Shown here one piece after another: positions 9,775 to 18,122 of a DNA stretch of 46,997 nt. Both the position numbers and the translations under genes were made by a program. Every line of letters starts with the position of its first letter. Position 1 is the first letter of the stretch. This DNA comes from Acidobacteriaceae bacterium (lineage in GTDB: Bacteria > Acidobacteriota > Terriglobia > Terriglobales > Acidobacteriaceae), in assembly GCA_030041515.1 (NCBI GenBank), contig JASHNS010000052.1:1-46997 (forward strand). Direction: 5' to 3'. Under the pieces are notes generated by a model. That model did not search any database and had not been told where the DNA came from. It saw nothing but the letters and a program-made list of their open reading frames with translations.

Positions 9775-9814
9775 CAAAGAACAATGGCCACCCCGGCGGG
9801 TGGCCATTTCTTTG
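9775..9814. terminator. Bidirectional rho-independent terminator
   Basis: ATGGCCACCC (9784-9793) pairs perfectly with GGGTGGCCAT (9798-9807) across a CGGC loop. The flanking CAAAGAA/TTCTTTG arms extend the stem and supply short T-rich runs on both strands. It lies between the convergent aconitase and DUF6580 genes, so it can end both transcripts. Confidence 0.85.
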
Positions 9815-9834
9815 TCCCTGCTGAACAGCGAATC

Positions 9835-10371
9835 CTACGCAGCCAGCCTGTGCTGGCGCTGCTGCGCCATGCGATGCGCCATGGCATCCACACCAAAAGC
9901 AACCGCCGTGACCGCAGCCGTCGAGATCAGGTCGTTGCGGTAGAAGGGCAGGCCGGCCACGTAGCAGGCGCCCAGCCCGGCCAGCGTGTGCGGATAGGTC
10001 GGCCATGCCGCCCACACGGCGAAGTTGCTGACCGCAAAGAATGAAGTCGACGCCAGCACGGGCGCAGCCACCAGCCGCCCGGCGCTCATCCTGCGGCGCA
10101 GCAGAATCGATCCCAGAGCAATCGCGGCCACATACCATCCCCACGTCACCAGATACTGGCTGGTGTGCCACGGATAGCCGTAGCAGCAGGTGGTCAGCAG
10201 GTAATCCGAGCCCATCATGGCCAGCACAGCCCATACGGATTCGCGCAGGGGGCGCCGCGCGCCAAAGTAGAGCAGGCTGCCGCCCACGGCGGTGAAGTTC
10301 AACCACGCCACGTGCGAACTCACGACCACGCGGCTCAGCACCGCAACGAGAATCAGCAGATATGCGCCCAT
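9835..10371 (-). CDS. DUF6580-family integral membrane protein
   Basis: The 178-residue product consists almost entirely of hydrophobic segments, about five or six. The start ATG (MGAYLLILVAVLSRVV) has a GGGGGAAG purine run just upstream, which is preferred over an ATG 14 codons earlier. The segments WLNFTAVGGSLLYFGARRP, FFAVSNFAVWAAWPTYP and LGACYVAGLPFYRNDLI match the signature pattern of DUF6580 putative transport proteins, which resemble ECF transporter S components. The substrate is unknown. It may share a transcript with the upstream YdjM-like gene, from which it is separated by about 85 bases. Confidence 0.75.
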   Translation of the reverse strand: MGAYLLILVAVLSRVVVSSHVAWLNFTAVGGSLLYFGARRPLRESVWAVLAMMGSDYLLTTCCYGYPWHTSQYLVTWGWYVAAIALGSILLRRRMSAGRLVAAPVLASTSFFAVSNFAVWAAWPTYPHTLAGLGACYVAGLPFYRNDLISTAAVTAVAFGVDAMAHRMAQQRQHRLAA

Positions 10372-10456
10372 TCTTCCCCCGCCCCGATCAGTCTGGCACC
10401 CGGCTCCTTCCATTCTGCGGACGCCCAGCAGCTGCGGTCAAGTTTTCCGAGCTCGA

Positions 10457-11530
10457 TCAGGGCTGCGCCTGCTCGTGGCTGGCCATGAACATGCCTTCGA
10501 TCTCGCCCCCTGGACCGACGTAAACCCATCCGCCCAGTGCCGGATTGGGCGGCGCTTCCGTGCGGTCGCCCTCGTTCGGCTCATAGCCGAAGCGCAGATC
10601 CTGGAACTCGACCGTGTGCCAGTTCGCGTCGGGAGCAAAGCCGGCCCCGGGGGTCCTGACCGCGCCGCGATCCTCGACCAGAGGCCACTTCGACCAGTCC
10701 AGATAGACGCGCCCCAGGTAGCTCTGCTTGGCTGCGGCGACGGCTGGCGTCACCTTCGGCTTGTAGATCACATCGGAGTAGTTGTTCGTGGTCACCTGGC
10801 CGGTGAGCGTGTCGACTTCCGCGATCTGGTACGTATTTGGCGTCTCCATCAGGATGCGCCAGGTGAAGGGGCTCCACATGCGAGGCTCTGCGGCCACCCG
10901 CAGCAGCGGCTGCGGCGTGGAGTCAGCATTCTCCACCAGCCCGATGGCCCGGCTGTGCTCGTAGCTGCGCAGCCCCCACCAGCCCAGCATGAAGACCAGC
11001 GCGGCGATGGCCCACCCGCGGCCGCGGAAGAGCTGCTTCCGCACGCCAATCTCGCGGTCCACCAAGCCCAGAAGCGCGGGAATGACCAGCGCGAGCAGCA
11101 GGGCCAGGAAGAGCCAGGGATCGAAGATGTAGACGATGTTCCAGGCGTGCCACTGATAGCTGAAGGGTAGAAAGGGCCGCAGCCCGTAGTTGTTGGAATA
11201 GTCGAGCGGCAGGTGGCTGAGGTCGGCGAGCATCGCGAAGAACCACACCCATCCCCAGCGAACGGGGATGGGAGGCCGCTTCTTCCGCACGCGGTCAAAC
11301 AGCCAGACGAAGCCGGTGACGGCCAGCGCCATGACCGGGGCAAAGATCAGCGTGTGGGTGATGCCGCGGTGGTGCTGGAGTTCGGCGACCGGGCCGCGGA
11401 AGCCCCAGAGGATGTCGATGTCGGGGGCCTCGGCGGCCAGTACCATGGCCAGGGTGGCATAGGCCGTCTTCCGATTGCAGCCGGAGCGGCCAAGGCAGGC
11501 GCCGGTCAGGAAGTGGGTAACGGGTTCCAT
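10457..11530 (-). CDS. YdjM-like membrane-bound metal-dependent hydrolase
   Basis: This is a 357-residue membrane protein starting MEPVTHFLTGACLGRSG. The His in the opening segment, the acidic AAEAPDIDIL and the LQHHRGITHTLIFAP motif (HRGxTH) are the conserved metal-binding residues of the YdjM/LexA-regulated inner-membrane family. Further hydrophobic segments lie around residues 62-78, 97-107, 139-160 and 183-195. The C-terminal 160 residues are a soluble domain, probably outside the membrane, with no enzyme signature that I recognise. Members are called metal-dependent hydrolases, but their biochemical role is poorly defined. The gene follows osmC on the same strand behind a hairpin. Confidence 0.8.
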   Translation of the reverse strand: MEPVTHFLTGACLGRSGCNRKTAYATLAMVLAAEAPDIDILWGFRGPVAELQHHRGITHTLIFAPVMALAVTGFVWLFDRVRKKRPPIPVRWGWVWFFAMLADLSHLPLDYSNNYGLRPFLPFSYQWHAWNIVYIFDPWLFLALLLALVIPALLGLVDREIGVRKQLFRGRGWAIAALVFMLGWWGLRSYEHSRAIGLVENADSTPQPLLRVAAEPRMWSPFTWRILMETPNTYQIAEVDTLTGQVTTNNYSDVIYKPKVTPAVAAAKQSYLGRVYLDWSKWPLVEDRGAVRTPGAGFAPDANWHTVEFQDLRFGYEPNEGDRTEAPPNPALGGWVYVGPGGEIEGMFMASHEQAQP

Positions 11531-11622
11531 TCAGGATCGAAACTCATATCGTAACGACTTCGTTAACTGATCTGAAACCATGGGCGTTAGCACAAGATTG
11601 ACATCGTATCCAGTAAGGCAAC

Positions 11623-11646
11623 TGGGGTGCCTTTGAAGGCACCCCA
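11623..11646 (-). terminator. Hairpin after osmC
   Basis: TGGGGTGCC (11623-11631) pairs perfectly with GGCACCCCA (11638-11646) around a 6-base loop. It sits 26 bases past the osmC stop codon. There is no long T-run, so it may be a weak or factor-assisted terminator. Confidence 0.6.
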
Positions 11647-11671
11647 TCTCCTGGCTGGCGAACGGTCGGGA

Positions 11672-12100
11672 TCAGACCAGCTGTGCATCCAGAGTGATCT
11701 GGGTGTTTCCCTTGAAGAGCTTCGAAATCGGGCAGCCGTTCTTGGCGTTCTGCGCCGCGGTCTCGAACTTCTCTGCGGTCGCGCCCGGCACTTTCGCGCG
11801 GGTGGTCAGGTGGATGGCCGTGATGGCGAAGCCGTCGTCGGTCTTCTCGAATTTGACCTCGGCGGTGGTCTCCAGCGACTCCGGGGTGAGGCTGGCGTTG
11901 CCGAGCTGGGCGCTGAGGGCCATGGTGAAGCAGCCGGCGTGCGCAGCCGCGATCAGCTCTTCGGGGTTGGTGCCGATGCCGTTCTCAAAGCGGGTTCCAA
12001 ACGAATACTGTGTCTCTTTCAGCACACCGCTCTGGCTGGAAATGGTTCCTTTGCCGTCTTTCAGGCCGCCGCGCCAAACGGCGCTCGCCGTGCGTTGCAT
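11672..12100 (-). CDS. osmC: OsmC-family peroxiredoxin
   Basis: This 142-residue protein matches the length of OsmC organic hydroperoxide peroxidases. The two redox cysteines are in place: Cys57 in AAAHAGCFTMALS (peroxidatic) and Cys123 in NGCPISKLFKG (resolving). The N-terminal SAVWRGGLKDGKGTIS and the GTNPEELIAAAHAGC core are standard. It should reduce organic hydroperoxides in the cytoplasm with a thiol donor. The ATG follows AAGGAGA with good spacing. The gene appears to be transcribed alone, with a hairpin downstream. Confidence 0.93.
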   Translation of the reverse strand: MQRTASAVWRGGLKDGKGTISSQSGVLKETQYSFGTRFENGIGTNPEELIAAAHAGCFTMALSAQLGNASLTPESLETTAEVKFEKTDDGFAITAIHLTTRAKVPGATAEKFETAAQNAKNGCPISKLFKGNTQITLDAQLV

Positions 12101-12170
12101 AGCTGTCTCCTTCTGATGAGTTGGAATGAAAGAATTTGGCCGGACTCAAGCCTCATGATACGCGAGTTGA

Positions 12171-13801
12171 GGCGGGCGAAGGAGCGGTCCGGGAGGCTGG
12201 GCGATCGTCACCGACGGCACGCGGATTTATTTTGGGGTCAATAGTGGGCTCGCCCAGGTTTCCACGGAAGGAGGCGAAGCAGCTCTCGTGCCGGTGCCCC
12301 CCTGGTACTATGGCCTTCACCCGATTGCGCCCAACCGCCCTGAATTGCTGATCGCCGGGCCTCCCGTTTCCGCGGACGGGCTCCGCGCCAGCGTCTGGAC
12401 CCTCCCGCTTCCCGCCGGGCAGCCGCGCCGCCTGGGCGACATGGAAGTATGGGACGCAGCGTGGTCGCGCGACGGTGCGACCCTCTACTACGGCATGAAC
12501 GGCGCTCTCTTTGCGGCCGACGCGGACGGCAACCACGGGCGGAAACTCCTGGCGGTCCTTTCTGGATCAGAGAATCACCCGACGGACGCCTGCTGCGCTT
12601 CAGTCTCCTCCAGAACGGGAAAGACGCCAGCTCGCTCTGGGAGGCGCGCACCGACGGAAGCAGTCTGCACCGGCTGCTGCCGGGCTTCACCACGCAGCCC
12701 AGCGACTGCTGCGGCAACTGGACTCCGGATGGCAGGTACTACATATTTCAGGCCACGCGCAGCGGCGTGACGGCCATCTGGGCCATGCGGGACGCGGGCG
12801 ACTGGTGGCATCGCGTCAGCCATGCTCCCGTGCAGCTCACCCCGGACCTGATTCGCGCCGAGCGGCCGGAGCCCAGCCGGGACGGAAACAGAATCTTCTT
12901 TGTCGGCACGGCGCAGCGCGGCGAACTGGCGCGCTACGATCCTAAGACGAAAACCATCGGGTCTTTTCTGCCGGGCGTCTCCGGGCGGTTCCTCACCTTC
13001 ACCCGAGGCGGAAAGCACGTTGCCTGGATTTCCTGGCCGGAAGGCAAGCTCTGGTACGCACGCAGCGACGGCAGCGACCAGCGCCAGCTCATCTTTGCCC
13101 CCATGGACGCCGATTTTCCACTTAGCTTCTCGCCTGACGGCTCCCAGATCGCCTTCGTCGCCCACAATCCGGGGTCGTACTGGCAGGTCTATCTCGTCCC
13201 GGTGGACGGGGGCGACCCGCAGCCCGTCACGCAGGGAAACGTGGACAGCGTGGATCCGACCTGGTCGCTCCCCGGGGACGCGCTCGCTTATGGACCCAGC
13301 TCCGTCGACGCCGGCAACGGGAATACTGCGCTTCACATCGTGAATCTGCGGACGCATGAAACCACCGAAGTCCCGGGCTCACGAGGACTTTTCTCTCCCC
13401 GCTGGTCGCCCGACGGGCGATATCTGCTGGCGCTGACTGCGGACGGCGTGGACCTCAGGCTCTACGACTTCAAAACCGGCACGTGGCAAACGCTGGCCAG
13501 TGCAACCGAATCTCCGGTGTCGAGCTACGGGATTGATATCGGCAAGTTCGAGTCTCCGAACTGGAGCGCGGATGGGAAATGCGTCTACTTTGCGGTGCGG
13601 GATGGCCCGAAGGAGCCGGTTGATCGGATTTGCCTCGCGGACCGGAAAGTGACGACCATCGTCGACATGGCGAGCGGCGCGAATCTTGTCTACAGCATCA
13701 TCTCGAATATCTGGACCGGCGTCGGCCCCGACGACTCGCTGTACACCCTGCGCGACATCAGCAACGAACAGATTTACGCGCTGAACATGAAGTTTCCGTA
13801 G
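12171..13801 (+). pseudogene. Degraded PD40/TolB-like beta-propeller protein: truncated and frameshifted
   Basis: Coherent propeller sequence first appears just after a stop at 12168 (WAIVTDGTRIYFGVNSGLAQ) in the frame of base 12204. It continues through VWTLPLPAGQPRRLGDM and LYYGMNGALFAADADGNHGR. Near 12550 it switches frame, and the family sequence resumes as GGPFWIRESPDGRLLRFS, running to a stop at 13801 with repeated SPDG-type PD40 blades. Typical acidobacterial relatives carry an N-terminal winged-helix DNA-binding domain and a membrane helix before these blades. Here that part is missing: the sequence abuts the osmC promoter. A gene caller would report 12449-13801, but its first 35 or so residues are out-of-frame Arg-rich sequence. 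A sequencing error could explain the frameshift, but not the missing N-terminus. Confidence 0.75.
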
Positions 13802-13912
13802 CTGCGCCTCTGCGGCTCCGTCCGTGCTCCGCTTTGAAGGGTGACGCGGGGGCCAGGATCGCATTTTCGTGGACAAACTATCGGCAGCGTATGATGAAGA
13901 TTCCTTTCGGCC

Positions 13913-14908
13913 ATGCAAGCCTTTTCCATCGGCGTTGATTTAGGCGGCACCAACCTTCGCGCCGCCGCGGTCACGCCGGAAGGCGAGCGCCTGGAAGCCG
14001 TCAGCCAGCCCACGCGCCTGCACGCCGGACCCCAAACGGTCCTCGACGATATCGCCGGCGCTGTCCGAAAGCTGATGGAACGTTCGGGCGGCGCGGATGC
14101 GCTGGTGGGCATTGGCGTGGGCAGCCCCGGGCCGCTGGAATTGCCCGCCGGCATCCTGCACCACCCCCCGAATCTGCCGGGATTTGACGGCCTTCATCTC
14201 CGCGCTGAACTGGAACGGCGGCTCGGGCGCTGCGTTTCCGTCGACTCGGATGCAAATTTGGCGGCCTTCGGCGAGCACTATCTGGGAGCGGGGCGGGCTC
14301 TCGGAACCGATTCGCTGTGCATGCTCACGCTGGGAACGGGTGTGGGCTGCGGCATTGTGCTCGAGGGGCGCATCTGGCACGGGATGCAGGGGGCGGCTGG
14401 CGAATCGGGACACGGGCCGCTCGATCCCAATGGTCCCCTCTGTCCCTGCGGCGCGCGCGGGTGCCTCGAAATGTATGCCTCGGCGACGGCGATTGTACGG
14501 CGGGCGGGGCAGCTGGGGCTGGGATCCGATTCAACGGAGGGCAATGGCTCCTCGGGGCCACTCAGCGCTTCCAGCATTGCGGAACTGGCGACCGCGGGCG
14601 ATGCTCGGGCCCTGCAGGTTTTCGACGAGATGGGCCGGGCGCTGGGGCTCTCGCTCGCCAACCTGATCAATGCACTGGATCTGCCGCTGTATGTGATCGG
14701 AGGGGGCGCGGCGGCAGCCTGGCCGCTGTTTGCGCCGCGCATGTTTGCGACAGTGCGGGAGATGAGCTACGTCTACCGGCTCTCCATGCCGGACGATCCG
14801 GTTGTTTTCCAGCCTGGGCGCACGCACATCGCCCCGGCACAGCTCAGCGACGCCGGGTTGCTGGGCGCGGCGCTGCTGCCGGTGCACGCGCATGACACCG
14901 TCGCTTGA
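13913..14908 (+). CDS. ROK-family sugar kinase (glucokinase-like)
   Basis: This 331-residue kinase has the ATP-binding DLGGTNLRAAAV at residues 9-20. It also has a sugar-binding ESGHGPLDP block and the zinc-binding CPCGARGCLE motif that defines ROK proteins. GVGSPGPLE and TLGTGVGCGIV are further family blocks. It should phosphorylate glucose or another hexose such as an N-acetylhexosamine in the cytoplasm. The ATG lies at 13913 without a strong ribosome binding site. The next gene starts 17 bases before this one stops, so the two form an operon. Confidence 0.9.
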   Translation: MQAFSIGVDLGGTNLRAAAVTPEGERLEAVSQPTRLHAGPQTVLDDIAGAVRKLMERSGGADALVGIGVGSPGPLELPAGILHHPPNLPGFDGLHLRAELERRLGRCVSVDSDANLAAFGEHYLGAGRALGTDSLCMLTLGTGVGCGIVLEGRIWHGMQGAAGESGHGPLDPNGPLCPCGARGCLEMYASATAIVRRAGQLGLGSDSTEGNGSSGPLSASSIAELATAGDARALQVFDEMGRALGLSLANLINALDLPLYVIGGGAAAAWPLFAPRMFATVREMSYVYRLSMPDDPVVFQPGRTHIAPAQLSDAGLLGAALLPVHAHDTVA

Positions 14909-15446
14909 GACGCCGCGGCTGCTGCTGCTGCCGCTCGAGCTGGAAGACGCGGAGCAGGTCGAGCGCCGGTTTCCGCGCTGGGAGATCGTTCAATATCTCA
15001 ATGCCATCGTTCCGTGGCCGTTTCCTGAGGGCGCGGCGCTGGCGCATATCCGCGACGTCGCCCTCCCGTCGGTGGAGCGCGGCGACGCGTGGCACTGGAC
15101 GCTCCGGCTCCGCACAGCGCCCGATCAGCTGGTGGGCAGGATTCACCTCTCCCGTGAGGCGGGCAACAACCGCGGCTTTTGGATTGTGCCGGAGCTGCAC
15201 GGCCAGGGTCTGATGACCGAGGCCGTCGTCGCGGTGAATGACTATTGGTTCGACGTGCTGGGATTCCCGGTTCTGCGCGCGCCGAAGGCGGCGGCGAATG
15301 TCGCGTCGCGCCGGATTTCTGAGAAGACCGGGATGCGGCTAGTGGGTGCGACGGAGAAGGATTACGTCTGCGGCCGGCTGCCGACCGAGATCTGGGAGAT
15401 CACGGCGGAAGAGTGGCGGGCAGTGCGCACGCGCTTCCCGAGGTAG
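14892..15446 (+). CDS. GNAT-family N-acetyltransferase (RimJ/RimL type)
   Basis: The 184-residue product begins MTPSLETPRLLLLPLELEDAEQ, the usual ETxRLxLRP-type opening of RimJ/RimL-like acetyltransferases. The acetyl-CoA binding region is RGFWIVPELHGQGLMTEAVVAVNDYWF, with the GQGLMTEA loop, and the RAPKAAANVASRRISEKTGM segment completes motif B. The start inside the ROK gene is chosen because an in-frame upstream start (14802) would lie deeper in the kinase. The 17-base overlap implies translational coupling. The substrate is unknown: ribosomal-protein and small-molecule acetylation are both possible. Confidence 0.85.
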   Translation: MTPSLETPRLLLLPLELEDAEQVERRFPRWEIVQYLNAIVPWPFPEGAALAHIRDVALPSVERGDAWHWTLRLRTAPDQLVGRIHLSREAGNNRGFWIVPELHGQGLMTEAVVAVNDYWFDVLGFPVLRAPKAAANVASRRISEKTGMRLVGATEKDYVCGRLPTEIWEITAEEWRAVRTRFPR

Positions 15447-15515
15447 AAGGCCCATCGCTCGCCTGCCGGCTCGGCTGTTGCCCATGGCCCCGCGCAGGCG
15501 GCGCGACCCCAGGAG

Positions 15516-15535
15516 CGCCAGGTTTTAACCTGGCG
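15516..15535. repeat. Short perfect palindrome (CGCCAGGTT/AACCTGGCG)
   Basis: Nine-base arms surround a TT centre, in the gap after the GNAT gene. There is no T-run on either strand, so this is not a classic terminator. It could be a REP-like element, a protein-binding site or an RNA stem at the end of the kinase-acetyltransferase transcript. Confidence 0.5.
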
Positions 15536-15635
15536 AACTCCGGGCCGAGACAAGCGCGGGCCTCAGCCCCGGATCGCACTCTCCGCAATGCCGCGGGGAC
15601 GCTCGAATAAAAAGCCGGAATCGCGAGAATAGCCC

Positions 15636-15663
15636 TTGACATTCAGGGGAAATTCACTACCAT
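15636..15663 (+). promoter_or_regulatory. Candidate sigma70-type promoter of the ArsR/SRPBCC operon
   Basis: A perfect TTGACA (15636-15641) is followed after 16 bases by TACCAT (15658-15663), a 4-of-6 match to the -10 consensus. The -10 touches the ATG at 15664, so if real the transcript would be leaderless or translation would start further in. A weak purine run (AGGGGA) at 15645-15650 is an alternative ribosome binding site. Confidence 0.4.
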
Positions 15664-16002
15664 ATGGTTGTGGATTGCCTGGATACAACATTTGCGGCTT
15701 TGTCCGATCCAACCCGCCGGGCGATGGTTGAGAGGCTCTCCCGCGGGCCGGCCTCCGTGCATGGCCTGACGGAACCGTTCGGGCTCTCGCAGCAGATGAT
15801 TTCAAAACATGTTGCCTGCCTGGTGCGTGCGCGGATTGTGATCAAGAAGAAGCGTGGACGAGAGAGTATCTGCACGCTCAGGCCGGAGGCGATCAAAAGG
15901 GTCAGCGACTGGGCGATCAGCTATCGCCAGTTCTGGGAAGAGAGTTTCGACAAACTCGATGCAGTTGTGAACCGAATGAAAGAAGAGGAGAACAAGAGAT
16001 GA
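15664..16002 (+). CDS. ArsR-family winged-helix regulator
   Basis: The 112-residue protein opens with FAALSDPTRRAMVERLSRGPASVHGL, the ArsR signature for the first helices. Recognition helix residues follow in FGLSQQMISKHVACLVRARIVIKKKRGRE. No Cys-rich metal site is obvious: Cys5 and Cys56 are isolated. It belongs to the group paired with SRPBCC proteins, where the regulator usually represses its own operon. Its TGA overlaps the ATG of the next gene (ATGA). The C-terminus is a short helix rich in Glu and Lys. Confidence 0.9.
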   Translation: MVVDCLDTTFAALSDPTRRAMVERLSRGPASVHGLTEPFGLSQQMISKHVACLVRARIVIKKKRGRESICTLRPEAIKRVSDWAISYRQFWEESFDKLDAVVNRMKEEENKR

Positions 16003-16508
16003 CACAAAGCACGGTGAATGAGACAGAGCGGCTGGTTATTACGAGAGTTTTCGATGCCCCACGCGAACTGGTTTGGAAGGCGTGGACCGACCCGAAATAC
16101 GTGATGCAGTGGTGGGGGCCGAAGGGTTTTACCTCGCCTTTCTGCGAGATGGATTTTCGCGTGGGAGGCAAGTTCCGCTGCTGCATGCGAACGCCGGATG
16201 GGCAGGATTTCTGGAACGCCGGTGAATACCACGAAATCGTCCCACACGAGAAGATCGTCTCTTCGATGTACTTTTCCGACTCGAAGGGAAACAAGGTCGA
16301 TCCTGAGCACTACGGAATCGAGCATGAGGCGATCGAGGGCGCGCACGACACGGTCCTTTTTGAGGATCTTGGAAACGGCCGGACGAAACTCACCTTCATC
16401 GGCAACGAGACCATGCAGCAGGGAATCGAGAGCGGTCAGCTGGAAGGCTGGAAGCAGGTCCTCGATAAACTTGCTGCGGTGATTGAGGGGCTCGTGCAGG
16501 CGAAGTAA
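15999..16508 (+). CDS. SRPBCC (AHSA1-like) domain protein
   Basis: The 169-residue protein has the typical opening RLVITRVFDAPRELVWKAWTDPKYVMQWWGPKGFT. The downstream blocks DFRVGGKFRCCMRTPDG, YHEIVPHEKIVSSMYFSD and QGIESGQLEGWKQVLDKLAAVIE are those of the Aha1 C-terminal-like START superfamily. These proteins form a hydrophobic ligand pocket. The ligand is unknown. A 4-base overlap with the arsR-like gene means the two are almost certainly co-expressed, and a strong terminator closes the operon at 16629-16660. Confidence 0.9.
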   Translation: MTQSTVNETERLVITRVFDAPRELVWKAWTDPKYVMQWWGPKGFTSPFCEMDFRVGGKFRCCMRTPDGQDFWNAGEYHEIVPHEKIVSSMYFSDSKGNKVDPEHYGIEHEAIEGAHDTVLFEDLGNGRTKLTFIGNETMQQGIESGQLEGWKQVLDKLAAVIEGLVQAK

Positions 16509-16628
16509 GAAGCTGAGACTCGAAGGATCGCCCTGCGCCGGAACCTTCGGCGCACCCTTACCTTCGTACTCCCGGCGGCGCCGATTCTCTTGCGGTCACG
16601 TCGGCGCGGACCTGGCCTGAAAAGCAGG
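16509..16628. other. Spacer with a GCGCCG/CGGCGC stem
   Basis: GCGCCG at 16535-16540 pairs with CGGCGC at 16548-16553 across 7 bases, in the presumed 3' untranslated part of the ArsR/SRPBCC transcript. Nothing else is recognised here. Confidence 0.35.
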
Positions 16629-16660
16629 AAAGCTCTGTTCCTCGCGAACAGAGCTTTTTT
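16629..16660 (+). terminator. Rho-independent terminator of the ArsR/SRPBCC operon
   Basis: AAAGCTCTGTT (16629-16639) pairs perfectly with AACAGAGCTTT (16647-16657) around a 7-base loop. A run of six T ends at 16660. Confidence 0.9.
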
Positions 16661-16765
16661 GTTGGCGCTCCCAGGGGCCAAACCAGGGCTTTTCTCAGGC
16701 CGTCGGCATTCGCCTGGCAGGCCGGCTCCGCTGCGGCGGATTCCGGCGAAGGGCGAGCGAAAAAG

Positions 16766-16793
16766 GGGGTAATACCCTCCAGGGTATTACCCC
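16766..16793 (-). terminator. Rho-independent terminator of the minus-strand VWA gene
   Basis: GGGGTAATACCCT (16766-16778) pairs perfectly with AGGGTATTACCCC (16781-16793), leaving a 2-base centre. Read on the minus strand it is followed by CCTTTTTCGC. It lies about 70 bases past the VWA stop codon, back to back with the plus-strand terminator. Confidence 0.8.
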
Positions 16794-16860
16794 TCATCCT
16801 GATTTGATTGAAGTAGACGCACCCACGAGCCCTCAAAAAAATTTCTTCCCGGGTCAGGGG

Positions 16861-17952
16861 CTACTGGTCGTTGTCGTTACTGGGGATGGAGAAGTAGCCT
16901 TTGCGGGCCTCGACCTTCAGTTTCGGGTCGCCGGGATCGTGGCAGGCGACGTCGACGGGGTGGAAGCTGCCGTTCAGAGGCGTGGTGGGAACGTATTGGG
17001 CTTCGTACTGGGTGCGAAGCTCTTCTTCGATTTCGTCGAAGGCGTCCTCGAGCTTCCTGCCGTTGTGGCCGACGTTGATGACGTGGCCGCCGGTGGGCAG
17101 GGTGAGGTCGTGCATGGCGGCGGCGCCGGAATAGCCGAGGGGGATGTAGCCCTGCTGGTAGTAGAAGGCGGGGTCGGCGATCAGGATTACGTAGACGATG
17201 GCATCGGCATTCTGGGCGGCGGCGATGGCCTGGCCGATTTTCCTGTCGCTGCCCTCATCCTCGCCGTCGGTGAGGAGGATGAGCGCCTTGCGGCCGATCT
17301 GGTTGTCCATCTTGTCGTTGGAGGTCTGGAAGACGGCGTCGTAGAGAACCGTTCCCTTGGGAGTGCCCTGGGTGGGGATGGGTCCTTCGCCGATGCCCGG
17401 CACGCCTCCCTGGCCGCTGCCGCCGCCGGTGTTGATTTCGACGTGGTTGATGGCTGCCTCGAGGGCACGGACATTGCTGGTGAAGTCCTGCTCGAGATTG
17501 ACGCCGATGTCGAAGCTGACGACGAAGGCCTGGTCCTTCGGGCGGATGACCTGCTTCAGAAACTCGTCAGCGGCCTGCTGTTCCAGGGGCAGGACGTATT
17601 GCTGGCTGCCGCTTGTATCGATGAGGATGCCGAGGGTGAGAGGCTGGTCTGCCTGGGCATGGAAGCTCACGAGCTTCTGGGGCTGGTGATCGTCAAAAAC
17701 CGAGCAGTCATCCCTTGTGAGGTTGGGGATCAGGGCGTTGTGTTTGTCGCGGACCGTAAAGTACTCGGTGACGAGGTTGGAGGTAACGTGGAGCGTTTCC
17801 CGAGGGGGGAGCGGAGCATTATCGTTGCTGGGGGGAACGGTGCTAACCGGCGGGGCGTCGGGTGACGGAACATCCTGGGCGCGCGTCAGAGGGACAGCGG
17901 AGAGCGCCAGGATGACCGGGATGAGAAAAAAGCGCAGGAACCGCACGGGCAT
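16861..17952 (-). CDS. Secreted VWA-domain protein (acidobacterial VWFA-related family)
   Basis: This 363-residue protein has a signal peptide (VRFLRFFLIPVILALSAVPLTRAQD) and a Pro-rich linker. It then has the pre-VWA segment LVTEYFTVRDKHNALIPNLTRDDCSVFDD that is typical of the acidobacterial VWFA-related domain. The metal-ion adhesion site is intact: D112-T-S-G-S116 (DxSxS) and LTDGEDEGSD. The C-terminus ends in the common LKVEARKGYF strand. It is probably exported and acts in protein-protein contacts. The gene is divergent from a second VWA gene across about 170 bases, and its terminator lies at 16766-16793. Confidence 0.88.
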   Translation of the reverse strand: MPVRFLRFFLIPVILALSAVPLTRAQDVPSPDAPPVSTVPPSNDNAPLPPRETLHVTSNLVTEYFTVRDKHNALIPNLTRDDCSVFDDHQPQKLVSFHAQADQPLTLGILIDTSGSQQYVLPLEQQAADEFLKQVIRPKDQAFVVSFDIGVNLEQDFTSNVRALEAAINHVEINTGGGSGQGGVPGIGEGPIPTQGTPKGTVLYDAVFQTSNDKMDNQIGRKALILLTDGEDEGSDRKIGQAIAAAQNADAIVYVILIADPAFYYQQGYIPLGYSGAAAMHDLTLPTGGHVINVGHNGRKLEDAFDEIEEELRTQYEAQYVPTTPLNGSFHPVDVACHDPGDPKLKVEARKGYFSIPSNDNDQ

Positions 17953-18122
17953 GCCCTCTTAGACGGAAGACGGGGACGATGGGTTACAGCCAACAGGCGT
18001 CCCGAAGCTCTGGTAGTCTTGAGAATACGCTGCGGATACGCAGGGCGGCGCATCTCAACAGCATGGATGCACCGGGCTGGTGCCGCGGTGGCGAAAGGCG
18101 TATGTTGCGGGTTCGGGGAAGA

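Noticed and set aside
12540-12560. Programmed ribosomal frameshift in the PD40 gene
   Set aside because: No slippery heptamer or downstream stem is evident, and the N-terminal portion also lacks a start and its expected domains, so decay is simpler.
16804-17865. A 353-codon plus-strand frame opposite the first VWA gene
   Set aside because: It is a Val/Gly/Asp-rich antisense shadow; the minus-strand gene has a signal peptide and an intact DTSGS site.
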